From contig NZ_JAJMOY010000001.1 of assembly GCF_020991415.1 (NCBI RefSeq), positions 1,054,001 to 1,118,000 of the forward strand: a stretch of DNA of 64,000 nucleotides, read 5' to 3'. The position numbers were made by a program, and so were the translations under genes. The notes beneath the pieces were generated by a model, which had not been told where the DNA came from, searched no databases, and was given only the letters and a program-made list of their open reading frames with translations. Of this stretch, positions 15,967 to 24,536 are shown one piece after another. This DNA is from Flavobacterium sp. ENC (lineage in GTDB: Bacteria; Bacteroidota; Bacteroidia; Flavobacteriales; Flavobacteriaceae). Each line of letters opens with the position of its first letter. Positions within the stretch are counted from its first letter, which is position 1.

Positions 15967-16736
15967 TATTTTTTTACTTTAAATGGATTTTTTAATCCTT
16001 TGTATTCATCAAGATCTGCTTTTAGGGATCCTACGGCAAGATCTGCTTTTATTCTGACAGGAACTTTGTTGTCGTCGTCTGTTATCCAGATGGTTAAACT
16101 TTCTTTTTCTTTAAAGACTCTTCCTGTTTGTACCAATGGTTTGAAGACCATTGTAGAAACGGTTCCAAATTTAGTTGTAATATCCTGAAGACCTACATAT
16201 TTTAACTTAAATTTTGTGATTTCTTCATCAAAAAACATATCAATCGTGATCGATTCTCCTGATTTTAGTTTGTCGATATTAGGATGGTTTCTCAAGTAAT
16301 AAAAAGAGGAAACAATATCTTGTACATTGTCTGTAAGAATAATTGTTTTCTCTGTTTTACGTTTGTAATCTTTGACTAAAACTCTGTTTTCAGAGGGGTT
16401 AAAAATACCTTCCTGATTCTTGGTATAACCGCCTTCGTTAATTTTTCTAATATAACGATAGGGGTTTCCGTTTTGTTTGTCGAAGTAACTTTCGTATAAA
16501 TCTTCCACTTTAAAGAAAAATTTTGACATACCGGTCGTGTAGCCTTTTCCGACTGCATGAAAAACTTTTTTATTATTTATTGTAGCATCTTTTACCTCCA
16601 GTGTTGCATACCCGGCATTTACAATTCCGTAATGAATTCGAAATTTAAAGTACTCGCCTACATCGAATGCATCTTCTTTAAATGAATCAAAACCAAGGGT
16701 CGTGAGGATTATAAGGAGTAGGACAATTTTTTTCAT
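15966..16736 (-). CDS. DUF3108 domain-containing exported protein
   Basis: From the internal ATG the protein is 256 aa and starts with a signal-like MKKIVLLLIILTTLGF. The body is beta-rich and fits DUF3108: GEYFKFRIHYGIVNAGYATLEV, later DMFFDEEITKFKLKYVG and SLTIWITDDDNKVPVRIKAD. DUF3108 proteins are periplasmic or outer-membrane associated with no agreed function. The longer frame to 16817 runs backwards through a terminator hairpin, so it is rejected as the start. Its stop overlaps the kynA start (TAATG), an unexpected coupling between an envelope protein and a cytoplasmic dioxygenase. Confidence 0.85.
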   Translation of the reverse strand: MKKIVLLLIILTTLGFDSFKEDAFDVGEYFKFRIHYGIVNAGYATLEVKDATINNKKVFHAVGKGYTTGMSKFFFKVEDLYESYFDKQNGNPYRYIRKINEGGYTKNQEGIFNPSENRVLVKDYKRKTEKTIILTDNVQDIVSSFYYLRNHPNIDKLKSGESITIDMFFDEEITKFKLKYVGLQDITTKFGTVSTMVFKPLVQTGRVFKEKESLTIWITDDDNKVPVRIKADLAVGSLKADLDEYKGLKNPFKVKK

Positions 16737-16800
16737 AGGACAATTTTGACAGTTATATATATAAAGATAATGACAAATTTTGTTCCAAAAGTTACTAAAA

Positions 16801-16834
16801 CAAAAAAACTCAGTCAAATAATGACTGAGTTTTT
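16801..16834 (-). terminator. Terminator of a candidate small RNA
   Basis: AAAAACTCAGTC and GACTGAGTTTTT form a perfect 12-bp stem around AAATAAT, followed on the minus strand by a run of T residues. It is 200 bases beyond the hppD stop and 65 bases before the DUF3108 start, and fits best as the end of the short transcript starting near 16912. Confidence 0.88.
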
Positions 16835-16912
16835 ATGCTATTAACTAACCAAAAAACTATAAATTATGAAATTTATATCAATTCGGAAGGAAACCACCCC
16901 TTCCTGATTTGC
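16801..16912 (-). ncRNA. Candidate independent small RNA of about 110 nt
   Basis: A full TATCTTTG promoter box on the minus strand at 16925-16918 is followed by about 110 bases that end in a strong terminator. The predicted transcript begins near CACTCGCAAATC, has an early hairpin (GGAAGG and CCTTCC around GGTGGTTT) and then an AU-rich single-stranded stretch before the terminator stem. No open frame is present on this strand. An alternative is that this is only the distal 3' region of hppD. I cannot match it to a named RNA family by eye. Confidence 0.45.
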
Positions 16913-16917
16913 GAGTG

Positions 16918-16925
16918 CAAAGATA
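16918..16925 (-). promoter_or_regulatory. TAnnTTTG box for the candidate small RNA
   Basis: The minus-strand sequence TATCTTTG is a full -7 match. A TTTTTG run lies about 25 bases upstream, slightly further than the usual spacing. It points away from hppD towards the terminator at 16801-16834. Confidence 0.5.
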
Positions 16926-17034
16926 GATACAAAGTTCAAAAAATAAATAGCAAAAAGTGAGTTTAACATATCATTTGCATAAAAAGCATTGTTTTACAGA
17001 GAATTTTTCTACATAATGTAAAAATAATGCGATT

Positions 17035-18195
17035 TTATAGAGTTCCTCTCAATTCCTGTTCTCTCTCAATGGACTCAAAAAGCGCTTTAAAGTTCCCTGC
17101 ACCGAATCCTTTTGCCCCCATTCTTTGAATAATTTCGAAGAATAATGTCGGTCTGTCCTGAACCGGCTTTGTAAATATTTGTAATAAGTAACCATCTTCG
17201 TCGGCATCGACCATGATCGCTAATTTTTCAATTTCGTTTAAATCTTCTTTCATCATGTCCATATGAACCCCTAATCTTTCAGGAATTGCCTGATAGTAAG
17301 TGTGAGGCGGAGCGGATAAAAATTCAACACCTCTCGATTTTAAATCTGAAACGGTTTTGATAATATCATCGGTTGCAATGGCAATGTGCTGAATTCCGGG
17401 TCCTCCGTAAAAATCCAGATATTCTTCAATTTGTGATTTTTTCTTGCCTTCTGCCGGTTCATTGATTGGAAATTTGATTCTTCCGTTACCATTAGACATT
17501 ACCTTACTCATCAAAGCTGAGTATTCGGTGTTGATTTGTTTGTCATCAAATGAAAGGAAATTGACGAAGCCCATAACTTCTTCGTAAAATTTTACCCAGG
17601 TGTTCATTTCATTCCAGCCTACATTTCCGACCATGTGATCAATATATTTCAATCCTGTTGGTTCCGGATTGTAATCTGATTTCCATTCTTTGTAACCCGG
17701 TAAGAAAACACCGTTGTAATTTTTTCTTTCTACAAAAATATGAACCGTTTCTCCGTACGTGTAAATTCCCGAACGAACAACTTCTCCAAATTCATCCGAT
17801 TCTACAGTGGGCTCCATAAAAGAACGGGCGCCGCGTTTCATTGTTTCTTCGTAAGCACTTCTCGCATCTTCAACCCAAAGGGCTGCCACTTTTACACCGT
17901 CACCGTGTTTTTTAAGATGCTCGTGAATTGGTGAATCCTGCGTTAATGGCGTAGTCAGCACAATTCTGATTTTGTCCTGTTTCAACACATAAGAGGCTTT
18001 GTCTTTTACCCCGGTTTCCAATCCTGCATAAGCTAATGACTGATATCCGAAAGCGGTTTTGTAGTAATGTGCCGATTGTTTTGCATTTCCTACATAGAAT
18101 TCTACATAGTCTGTTCCTAATAACGGAAGGAAATCCTGTGCTCCTTCGAAGATTTTTTCTAATCCGTATTCTACTGATTTTACTTCTTTTGACAT
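17035..18195 (-). CDS. hppD: 4-hydroxyphenylpyruvate dioxygenase
   Basis: HppD converts 4-hydroxyphenylpyruvate to homogentisate in tyrosine and phenylalanine breakdown. The 386-aa protein has two vicinal-oxygen-chelate halves. The iron ligands can be seen as H187 (YIDHMVG), H270 (GIQHIAIATDD) and E354 (LFFEIIQRMG), and the C-terminal GAKGFGAGNFKALFESIEREQ is the conserved gate helix region. It is downstream of hmgA, which uses its product, with a 168-bp gap that holds a long imperfect hairpin. Length and residues are those of an active enzyme. Confidence 0.97.
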   Translation of the reverse strand: MSKEVKSVEYGLEKIFEGAQDFLPLLGTDYVEFYVGNAKQSAHYYKTAFGYQSLAYAGLETGVKDKASYVLKQDKIRIVLTTPLTQDSPIHEHLKKHGDGVKVAALWVEDARSAYEETMKRGARSFMEPTVESDEFGEVVRSGIYTYGETVHIFVERKNYNGVFLPGYKEWKSDYNPEPTGLKYIDHMVGNVGWNEMNTWVKFYEEVMGFVNFLSFDDKQINTEYSALMSKVMSNGNGRIKFPINEPAEGKKKSQIEEYLDFYGGPGIQHIAIATDDIIKTVSDLKSRGVEFLSAPPHTYYQAIPERLGVHMDMMKEDLNEIEKLAIMVDADEDGYLLQIFTKPVQDRPTLFFEIIQRMGAKGFGAGNFKALFESIEREQELRGTL

Positions 18196-18262
18196 GATGT
18201 TTATTTGTTTAATCGGTTAATCGTTTATTTGATGAACCGAAGTGTTGTTTAAGTTTTTTTTT

Positions 18263-18349
18263 TAACCGCAACGATCGCGAAGGATTTCGCAAGGTTCGCT
18301 AAGTACTCATCGCGATCTTTGCGTAAAATCCTTGCGGACTTTGCGGTTA
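18263..18349. repeat. Nested inverted repeat (AACCGCAA / GATCGCGA words) between hmgA and hppD
   Basis: TAACCGCAA at 18263-18271 is the exact complement of TTGCGGTTA at 18341-18349. Inside it GATCGCGA at 18273-18280 matches TCGCGATC at 18310-18317, and GAAGGATTTCGC faces GCGTAAAATCCTTGCG imperfectly. The stem covers most of the 168-bp gap. The right arm word ACTTTGCGGTTAGAT also occurs at the batD/batE junction (26954-26968). Confidence 0.75.
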
Positions 18350-18363
18350 GATCAGGACACTAA

Positions 18364-19521
18364 TTACTCCGTCCAGGATTTGTAATACTGTCCATCATCA
18401 AGACCCATGGCTTCTTCCGTGACCATAAGCGGACGAAAAGTATCCACCATTACGGCTAATTCCTGGGTTTCTTTATGACCAATACTGCGTTCCATGGCAC
18501 CGGGTGCCGGGCCGTGCGGAATTCCTTTTGGATGTAAAGTAATATGTCCCTGCTCTATATTATTACGGCTCATAAAATCACCGTCAACATAATACAGCAC
18601 TTCGTCTGAATCAATGTTGCTGTGGTTATAAGGGGCCGGAATCGCTTTCGGATGATAATCGTAAAGTCTTGGGCAGAACGAACAAACGACAAAAGTTGCC
18701 GTTTCGAAAGTCTGGTGTACCGGTGGCGGCTGATGCACGCGTCCGGTGATAGGTTCGAAATTGTGAATCGAGAATCCGTATGGGAAATTGTAGCCGTCCC
18801 AGCCAACGACATCAAAGGGATGTGTGGCGTAAACTACTTCGTGAATCATTCCTTCCTTTTTGATTTTAATTAAAAAATCACCTTTTTCATCGTGCGTTTC
18901 CAGTTCGTTTGGCAGAATAAAATCGCGCTCACAAAACGGAGAATGCTCTAAATGCTGACCGGACTGGTTTTTGTACCGTTTTGGCGTGTAAAAAGGAGAA
19001 TACGATTCAACATAAAAGAGTCTGTTTTCTGTTGTTTCAAATTCGATCTGGTAGATAATTCCTCTTGGAATAATCAGGTAATCACCGTATTCAAAAGGAA
19101 TGTTGCCCAGCATCGTGCGTAATTTTCCTTTTCCTTTATGAATAAAAAGCATTTCGTCGGCATCGGCATTTTTGTAGAAATAATTTCGAAGCGATTCCTT
19201 AGGCGCTGCCAAACCAATAATACAGTCTTTGTTGACCATCATTGCTTTGCGGCTGTCTAAAAAGTCATTCTCCGGTTTTAGTTCAAAACCTTTGAATAAT
19301 AATGATTTTATATTTTTTCCGATTGCGATTTTAGGTTCAACAGAATAGGAGTTTATAATTTCCTTAACCTGCGTAGGTCTGTGAACATGATACGACAATG
19401 AGGAATGTCCGTGGAAACCTTCGGTTCCAAATAATTGTTCGTAATAAAAACCTCCGTTTGGTTTCTCGAACTGGGTGTGTCTTTTTTGAGGAAAATCTCC
19501 AAGTTTATGATATAATGGCAT
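18364..19521 (-). CDS. hmgA: Homogentisate 1,2-dioxygenase
   Basis: HmgA cleaves homogentisate to maleylacetoacetate, the step after HppD. The 385-aa protein has the cupin-type pattern of the family, with EMLFIHKGKGKLRTMLG and GDYLIIPRGIIYQIEF in the middle and PAPYNHSNIDSDEVLYYVDGDF then HPKGIPHGPAPG near the end. H300, E307 and H336 are the likely iron ligands by spacing. It is the first gene of the hmgA-hppD pair. The 211-bp region upstream contains another self-complementary repeat. Bacteroidota versions are shorter than human HGD, as here. Confidence 0.95.
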   Translation of the reverse strand: MPLYHKLGDFPQKRHTQFEKPNGGFYYEQLFGTEGFHGHSSLSYHVHRPTQVKEIINSYSVEPKIAIGKNIKSLLFKGFELKPENDFLDSRKAMMVNKDCIIGLAAPKESLRNYFYKNADADEMLFIHKGKGKLRTMLGNIPFEYGDYLIIPRGIIYQIEFETTENRLFYVESYSPFYTPKRYKNQSGQHLEHSPFCERDFILPNELETHDEKGDFLIKIKKEGMIHEVVYATHPFDVVGWDGYNFPYGFSIHNFEPITGRVHQPPPVHQTFETATFVVCSFCPRLYDYHPKAIPAPYNHSNIDSDEVLYYVDGDFMSRNNIEQGHITLHPKGIPHGPAPGAMERSIGHKETQELAVMVDTFRPLMVTEEAMGLDDGQYYKSWTE

Positions 19522-19529
19522 GGCTTTTC

Positions 19530-19615
19530 AATTAGATAATTTATAAATTAGATAATTAGAAAATGTAAATTGTGAACAGATAATCAGCTCATTTTCTAAG
19601 TTGGCTAATTATTCA
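19530..19615. repeat. Word-type inverted repeat upstream of hmgA
   Basis: AATTAGATAATT words occur on the left (twice) and TTGGCTAATTATTCAATT on the right. TTAGAAAATG at 19556-19565 is the exact complement of CATTTTCTAA at 19590-19599. It lies between the start of hmgA and the end of the patatin-like gene, both on the minus strand, within a 211-bp gap that is otherwise featureless. Confidence 0.6.
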
Positions 19616-19732
19616 ATTCGAAAGCATTACTCCGGGTTTCTCTTGATGAGAAATTGAAGATACTCCAATAAACCTGTCCATTTTGTTTTCATTATAACAA
19701 ATGTCGTAATTTTTATTGATTTAAATTACAAA

Positions 19733-22021
19733 TTAAAATAAAAATCCGATACTAAACCAGGTAAAACTTTTCGACATTTCCGGAGACCAGGAATGCTTCA
19801 CCTCAATTGGCCCAATAATAGTTTCCAGTCCGTAGCCTACCGCATACCCAGAATATTTAGGCATTGAGATCCAGTCTACTGTGGTAAAGATGTCATCACC
19901 AAGATTGGCGTAATTAGCTGATATATTGACGTGATTTTTTTTAAAAATTTCATAATCCAGCGTAATGTCTGATTTAATGTAGCTGTTTCCGGCAATACTT
20001 AAAAAGTCATATCCGTAAAAATAATTGAAGTTATTTATTTTACTGTAACCATATCCTCCCAGCAGAAAATTAAAAAACGGAACGCTGTCGCTGCCAATAT
20101 TAAATCCTGCGTCGGCTCCAACTTTGAATGTTGCCCTTCTGAAAAGTTTGTTTGCAAATGCAATTTCGGCCTTCGCAACAGAGAAAGGCCTGAATTGTTT
20201 GGTATAATCCGATGAAGCCAGATAGGTTTGTAAACCGGATGAAAAATACAATCCCGAACGCGGAAAACTTTTGCTGTCGAAGGAATCGTATTTTAAATAA
20301 CCAAAAACACTGAAATAGCTGCTTCTCTCGATAATATTCTCCTCGTTGGAAAGTGTTGGAGAATCTATTTTCAGAAATTTGTATTCCAGACCGCCGCCCA
20401 TAAGAAATTTTTGTACAAAAATGGTCTGGAAATAGGCCTGATTGGTCAAATCTAAAAAGTCAACATTTATAAGGTTTACATTTTCAGTTTCTAAATTACT
20501 GATGTTGGTGGTAACGTTACGGTTAAACTGACTTAATTTGGACTGAAACCCAAAGCTTATGTTAAAACCATTTTCTACATAATAATTGAAATCGTATCTG
20601 AAATTATCACCTAAAATAATATCAAGTGAGGTAATATCATTTTTTAAGAAAGTTTTTTTGTGGGTAAGGTTTAATAAAATTCCACTTTTGTAAAGCCCGT
20701 CATAATGCAATCCGAGTTTTAAAAAAGTCTGTGTTGGATTTTCCTGTAATACCAGGTCTAAGTTGTCCTGTTTTCCATCAGGCTGCAGGCAATAGGATAT
20801 GGTGCTAAAGTTTTGCGTGGCGTTCAGATTGTTTATTCCGGTTTTCAGGTCCTCATACGTTATGGTGCTTCCGGGTTTGAAACGGAGTTTACCACGAATA
20901 TATTCACGGGTATAATTGTCTAACGGATCGCTGTTGATTTTTTTAATCTCAATTGTATCCGTGCTTATTTTTAATTTCGGCTTTTTATAAAAATGATCTT
21001 CATCAGTCAGTGATTTTATTTTCTCATAAACGGCAAAGGCAGCTTCTTCTCCTTTACGGATTATTTCTTCCCCTTTATCAAATGAAATGACACCGTAATC
21101 ACGAATGTCCGGTTTTATGTAAACATCAGTATCTTTTATCTTGCTTTTCATTTTATCAATCGACTGCAGATTGGTGATCTGCACCAATATCCGGGTAGCA
21201 TTTTTAAGCCCTTTTCGATTTAATAAATCATCCTGTACATCGACACCAATGATGATATCGGCACCAAGGTTCCGAACTTCTTTTATCGGATAGTTGTTTA
21301 CAACTCCGCCGTCAACCAGTAATTTTCCATCAATTTCTACAGGAGTAAACAACGACGGGAACGCCGCACTCGCCATCATGGCCTGGACAAGATTACCTTT
21401 ATTAAGCAAAACTTCTTCTCCTGTTTCTATATTGGTTCCAATACACAAAAACGGAGTAGGTAATTTGTTGAAATCACGAACATGACGCACATTTCGGGTC
21501 AGGCTGCTCAATAAATTATAATTGTACATTCCTTTTGAAAGGGCTTCCGGAATACCAATTCTGAAATTACTGAAAGGTAAAACGATAGCATACAGCTCAT
21601 CATTTTTTTTGCCGTAAAAGTTTTTTGAGGAACGCGGAATGTAATCGTTTATTAATTCGTCGAAATTGGTTTTTTTAAAAATAGAATCAATCTGTGAAGC
21701 ATTGTAACCGGAAGCGTAAAGTCCGCCAATAACAGATCCCATGCTGGTTCCGCCGATATAATCTATTTTTATTCCGGCTTCTTCCAAAACTTTCAGAACA
21801 CCAATATGAGCAAATCCTTTTGCACCTCCGCCACTTAAAACCAGGCCAATTTTTGGCCTTCTTACACTGTCTTGTTTTTTATCCTGGGAAAATGAATTTA
21901 ATGAGAACAGTATAGCAAATAGTACAACATATGCGTTTACGCCCCAGGTGGAAATAGAAAACTTGGAGAGAAAAAATCCTTTTGATTGTATATCTTTAAA
22001 GGACAGCTGAATAAGGCTCAT
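19733..22021 (-). CDS. Patatin-like phospholipase fused to an Omp85-type barrel
   Basis: The 762-aa protein has a hydrophobic export segment near residues 28-46 (the true start may be internal), then a patatin domain: IGLVLSGGGAKGFAHIG (oxyanion hole), GTSMG with nucleophile S93, and VDGG with the catalytic-type aspartate. A POTRA-like region follows (YIRGKLRFKPGSTITYEDL), then a beta-barrel resembling BamA/Omp85 that ends in GFLF. This layout matches the PlpD-type patatin-barrel proteins, which sit in the outer membrane and present a lipid-acting domain. The substrate is unknown. It is downstream of uvrC on the same strand, 75 bases after the XAC2610-like gene. Confidence 0.9.
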   Translation of the reverse strand: MSLIQLSFKDIQSKGFFLSKFSISTWGVNAYVVLFAILFSLNSFSQDKKQDSVRRPKIGLVLSGGGAKGFAHIGVLKVLEEAGIKIDYIGGTSMGSVIGGLYASGYNASQIDSIFKKTNFDELINDYIPRSSKNFYGKKNDELYAIVLPFSNFRIGIPEALSKGMYNYNLLSSLTRNVRHVRDFNKLPTPFLCIGTNIETGEEVLLNKGNLVQAMMASAAFPSLFTPVEIDGKLLVDGGVVNNYPIKEVRNLGADIIIGVDVQDDLLNRKGLKNATRILVQITNLQSIDKMKSKIKDTDVYIKPDIRDYGVISFDKGEEIIRKGEEAAFAVYEKIKSLTDEDHFYKKPKLKISTDTIEIKKINSDPLDNYTREYIRGKLRFKPGSTITYEDLKTGINNLNATQNFSTISYCLQPDGKQDNLDLVLQENPTQTFLKLGLHYDGLYKSGILLNLTHKKTFLKNDITSLDIILGDNFRYDFNYYVENGFNISFGFQSKLSQFNRNVTTNISNLETENVNLINVDFLDLTNQAYFQTIFVQKFLMGGGLEYKFLKIDSPTLSNEENIIERSSYFSVFGYLKYDSFDSKSFPRSGLYFSSGLQTYLASSDYTKQFRPFSVAKAEIAFANKLFRRATFKVGADAGFNIGSDSVPFFNFLLGGYGYSKINNFNYFYGYDFLSIAGNSYIKSDITLDYEIFKKNHVNISANYANLGDDIFTTVDWISMPKYSGYAVGYGLETIIGPIEVKHSWSPEMSKSFTWFSIGFLF

Positions 22022-22095
22022 AAAAATAGCTGGTTTGTTTTGTAAAAGTCGGAAATATTATTGAACTATACAGGTCAATTTTGTTTTTAATAACA

Positions 22096-22596
22096 TTATT
22101 TCTTTAATAAGATCAGATTTTTGTTTTTGTCAAATTTCCAAATGTCAGTATGCCATCTTGCACCGCCCCGGCAGCCGGATTGAAGTGTTTTTGTTTTTTT
22201 ATTTATTTGTACATCGCAGAATTCATCGCATTCAGGGGCAGCATTATCGGGTATTTTTAATTCCCTGAATAGTCCGTTTGCCGGATTGTAAATAAATATC
22301 TGGTAGATCGTATAAACGCCCATTCCGTCATCGGTTCTGTAGGCTGCAAAATCTGTGTAACCGTCAAAATTATAATCTTCTGTCACAAAATGCGTCTCTT
22401 TGCCGGTAATAGAAGTTCCGAGATGATCTATAATTTGGGTTTGCTTATTTTTAGAATTGGTAATTTCCAGTTTTTCAAAATCATTGCTTATCTTAATTTT
22501 TATTTGTGTTTTGTCTTTTTGAGAGAAGTCAATATTTTTCTGGCTGTAACACTGAAATGAAAAGAATAGGATAAGGCTTAAATAAAATACTCTCAT
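22096..22596 (-). CDS. XAC2610-like exported protein
   Basis: The 166-aa protein has a signal peptide (MRVFYLSLILFFSFQCYSQ) and a beta-rich body with DYNFDGYTDFAAY, a DxNxDGxxD calcium-binding loop, followed by YTIYQIFIYNPANGLF and CRGGARWHTDIWKF. This pattern resembles XAC2610-family proteins and related single FG-GAP-like domains. A cysteine near the start of the mature region could instead be a lipid site. It begins 4 bases after the uvrC stop, so it is co-transcribed with uvrC although no shared role is evident. No function can be assigned. Confidence 0.75.
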   Translation of the reverse strand: MRVFYLSLILFFSFQCYSQKNIDFSQKDKTQIKIKISNDFEKLEITNSKNKQTQIIDHLGTSITGKETHFVTEDYNFDGYTDFAAYRTDDGMGVYTIYQIFIYNPANGLFRELKIPDNAAPECDEFCDVQINKKTKTLQSGCRGGARWHTDIWKFDKNKNLILLKK

Positions 22597-22600
22597 CTGA

Positions 22601-24400
22601 TTAGGATTGATTGTTATGGTAAAAAGTGACTATTTTTTTTGCTTTGGATGGGCCTACAACATCGGATATTTCTTTTTCGGATGCCAGTTTCAGTCTTTTC
22701 ACACTTTTGAAATGTTGGATTAAGGTAAGCATTGTTTTTTCCCCAATTCCCGGAATACTTTCCACAGAGGAGTTTAATGCTGCCTTGCTGCGTTTATCAC
22801 GATGAAAAGTAATACCAAAGCGATGCGCTTCATTTCGCAACTGCTGGATTACTTTTAATGTTTCTGATTTTTTATCGAGGTATAACGGAATCGAATCTCC
22901 GGGATAAAATAACTCTTCGAGACGTTTTGCAATTCCGATGATGGCAATTTTACCGCGCAGCCCCAATTCGTCTATACTTTTTAGGGCAGCAGATAATTGT
23001 CCCTTTCCACCATCAATGATAATAAGCTGCGGCAAAGGTTCTTTTTCGTCTAATAACCTTTTGTAACGGCGATAAACGATTTCGGTCATGGACGCAAAAT
23101 CATCCGGGCCCTCAACCGTTTTTACGTTAAAATGGCGATAATCTTTTTTGCTGGCTTTCCCGTCTTTAAAAACAACACAGGCCGCAACGGGATTTGTTCC
23201 CTGAATGTTCGAGTTGTCAAAACATTCTATATGGCGTGGCTCAACAGGCAGTCTAAGATCTTTTTGCATTTGCGCCATAATACGATTGGTGTGGCGGTCG
23301 GGATCTACAATCTGCAGTTGTTTGAGTTGTTCTATTCGATAAAATTTGGCGTTTCGAATCGATAAGTCCAGTATCTGTTTTTTGTCCCCAAGCTGCGGAA
23401 CCGTTGTTTTGATATTTTCTCCCAGATCAATTTCAAACGGAACAATAATTTCTTTTGACAATAAATGAAAACGTTCCCGAAGCTCTATTATCGCAAGTTC
23501 GAGTAATTCTTCGTCGCTTTCATCCAGTTTTTTCTTTATTTCTAAAGTATGTGAACGTATAATTGATCCGTGTGAAATCTGTAGAAAGTTGACGTAGGCA
23601 GCGCTTTCATCCGATACAATCGAAAATACGTCGATATTTGTAATTTTTGGATTTACAATAGTGGATCGCGACTGATAGTTTTCGAGGACTTCAATTTTTT
23701 CTTTTATTTTCTGGGCTTCTTCAAAATGTAAATCCTGAGCATATTTATTCATTAAACGCTTGAAGTCTTTCATGCTTTCCTTGAAATTTCCTTTCAGGAT
23801 TTCGCGGATCGCATCGACTTGTTTCTGGTAATCTTCCAGGGATTCCAAACCTTCGCAAGGCCCTTTGCAATTCCCGATATGGTATTCAAGGCAAACTTTA
23901 AATTTTCCTGAATTGATATTGGACTGGCTTAAGTCGTAATTACACGTACGAAGCGGATACAATTCTTTGATTAAATCCAGAATGGTATGTACGGTTTTGA
24001 AACTGGTATAAGGACCGAAGTATTCCGAGCCGTCTTTGACCATTCTACGTGTTGAAAATATTCTGGAAAAAGGTTCTCTTTTAATGCAGATCCACGGGTA
24101 ACTTTTGTCGTCACGTAACAAAACATTATAGCGCGGCTGCAATGTTTTGATTAAGTTGTTTTCCAGTAAAAGTGCATCGCTTTCAGTAGGGACAACAATG
24201 TGTTTTATGGTTACGATTTTCCTGACGAGAACATTTGTTTTTCTCGTGTCATGAATTTTATTGAAGTAGGAAGAGACTCTCTTTTTTAAGTTTTTTGCTT
24301 TTCCGACATACAATATTTTATCGTCTTTATCATAATATTGATACACACCGGGATTGTCCGGCAAGGTTTGAATTTGAAGTTCTAAAGACGGTTTTGACAT
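22601..24400 (-). CDS. uvrC: Excinuclease ABC subunit C
   Basis: UvrC makes both incisions around bulky DNA lesions in nucleotide excision repair with UvrA and UvrB. The 599-aa protein has the N-terminal GIY-YIG nuclease (NPGVYQYYDKDDKILYVGKA, residues about 16-35), the cysteine cluster around CNYDLSQSN, CLEYHIGNCKGPCEG, the UVR segment (DLHFEEAQKIKEKIEVLENYQ, split here by two stretches), the RNase H-like nuclease (IECFDNSNIQGTNPVA, IIDGGKGQL) and the C-terminal helix-hairpin-helix (SIPGIGEKT). All parts are present. Confidence 0.96.
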   Translation of the reverse strand: MSKPSLELQIQTLPDNPGVYQYYDKDDKILYVGKAKNLKKRVSSYFNKIHDTRKTNVLVRKIVTIKHIVVPTESDALLLENNLIKTLQPRYNVLLRDDKSYPWICIKREPFSRIFSTRRMVKDGSEYFGPYTSFKTVHTILDLIKELYPLRTCNYDLSQSNINSGKFKVCLEYHIGNCKGPCEGLESLEDYQKQVDAIREILKGNFKESMKDFKRLMNKYAQDLHFEEAQKIKEKIEVLENYQSRSTIVNPKITNIDVFSIVSDESAAYVNFLQISHGSIIRSHTLEIKKKLDESDEELLELAIIELRERFHLLSKEIIVPFEIDLGENIKTTVPQLGDKKQILDLSIRNAKFYRIEQLKQLQIVDPDRHTNRIMAQMQKDLRLPVEPRHIECFDNSNIQGTNPVAACVVFKDGKASKKDYRHFNVKTVEGPDDFASMTEIVYRRYKRLLDEKEPLPQLIIIDGGKGQLSAALKSIDELGLRGKIAIIGIAKRLEELFYPGDSIPLYLDKKSETLKVIQQLRNEAHRFGITFHRDKRSKAALNSSVESIPGIGEKTMLTLIQHFKSVKRLKLASEKEISDVVGPSKAKKIVTFYHNNQS

Positions 24401-24483
24401 TCTGTTTTGTTTCTGAAGAGACTGAAAAAGCTTTTTTGAAAACGATTCTGGTTTTGCAGGTAAGCTTAACAGTGATTTAGTTT

Positions 24484-24491
24484 CAAATTTA
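24484..24491 (-). promoter_or_regulatory. TAnnTTTG box before uvrC
   Basis: The minus-strand sequence TAAATTTG is a full -7 match, 84 bases upstream of the uvrC ATG, in the 136-bp divergent gap. The long leader and lack of a well spaced TTTG make this moderate. Confidence 0.4.
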
Positions 24492-24536
24492 CGAAATCAA
24501 AAGAATAATTTCTATATTTAGATTTTATAATTCTAT

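Noticed and set aside
16866..16907. Plus-strand 13-codon frame MKFISIRKETTPS resembling a leader peptide
   Set aside because: No plus-strand gene follows, and the region is better explained by the minus-strand transcript with its promoter box and terminator.
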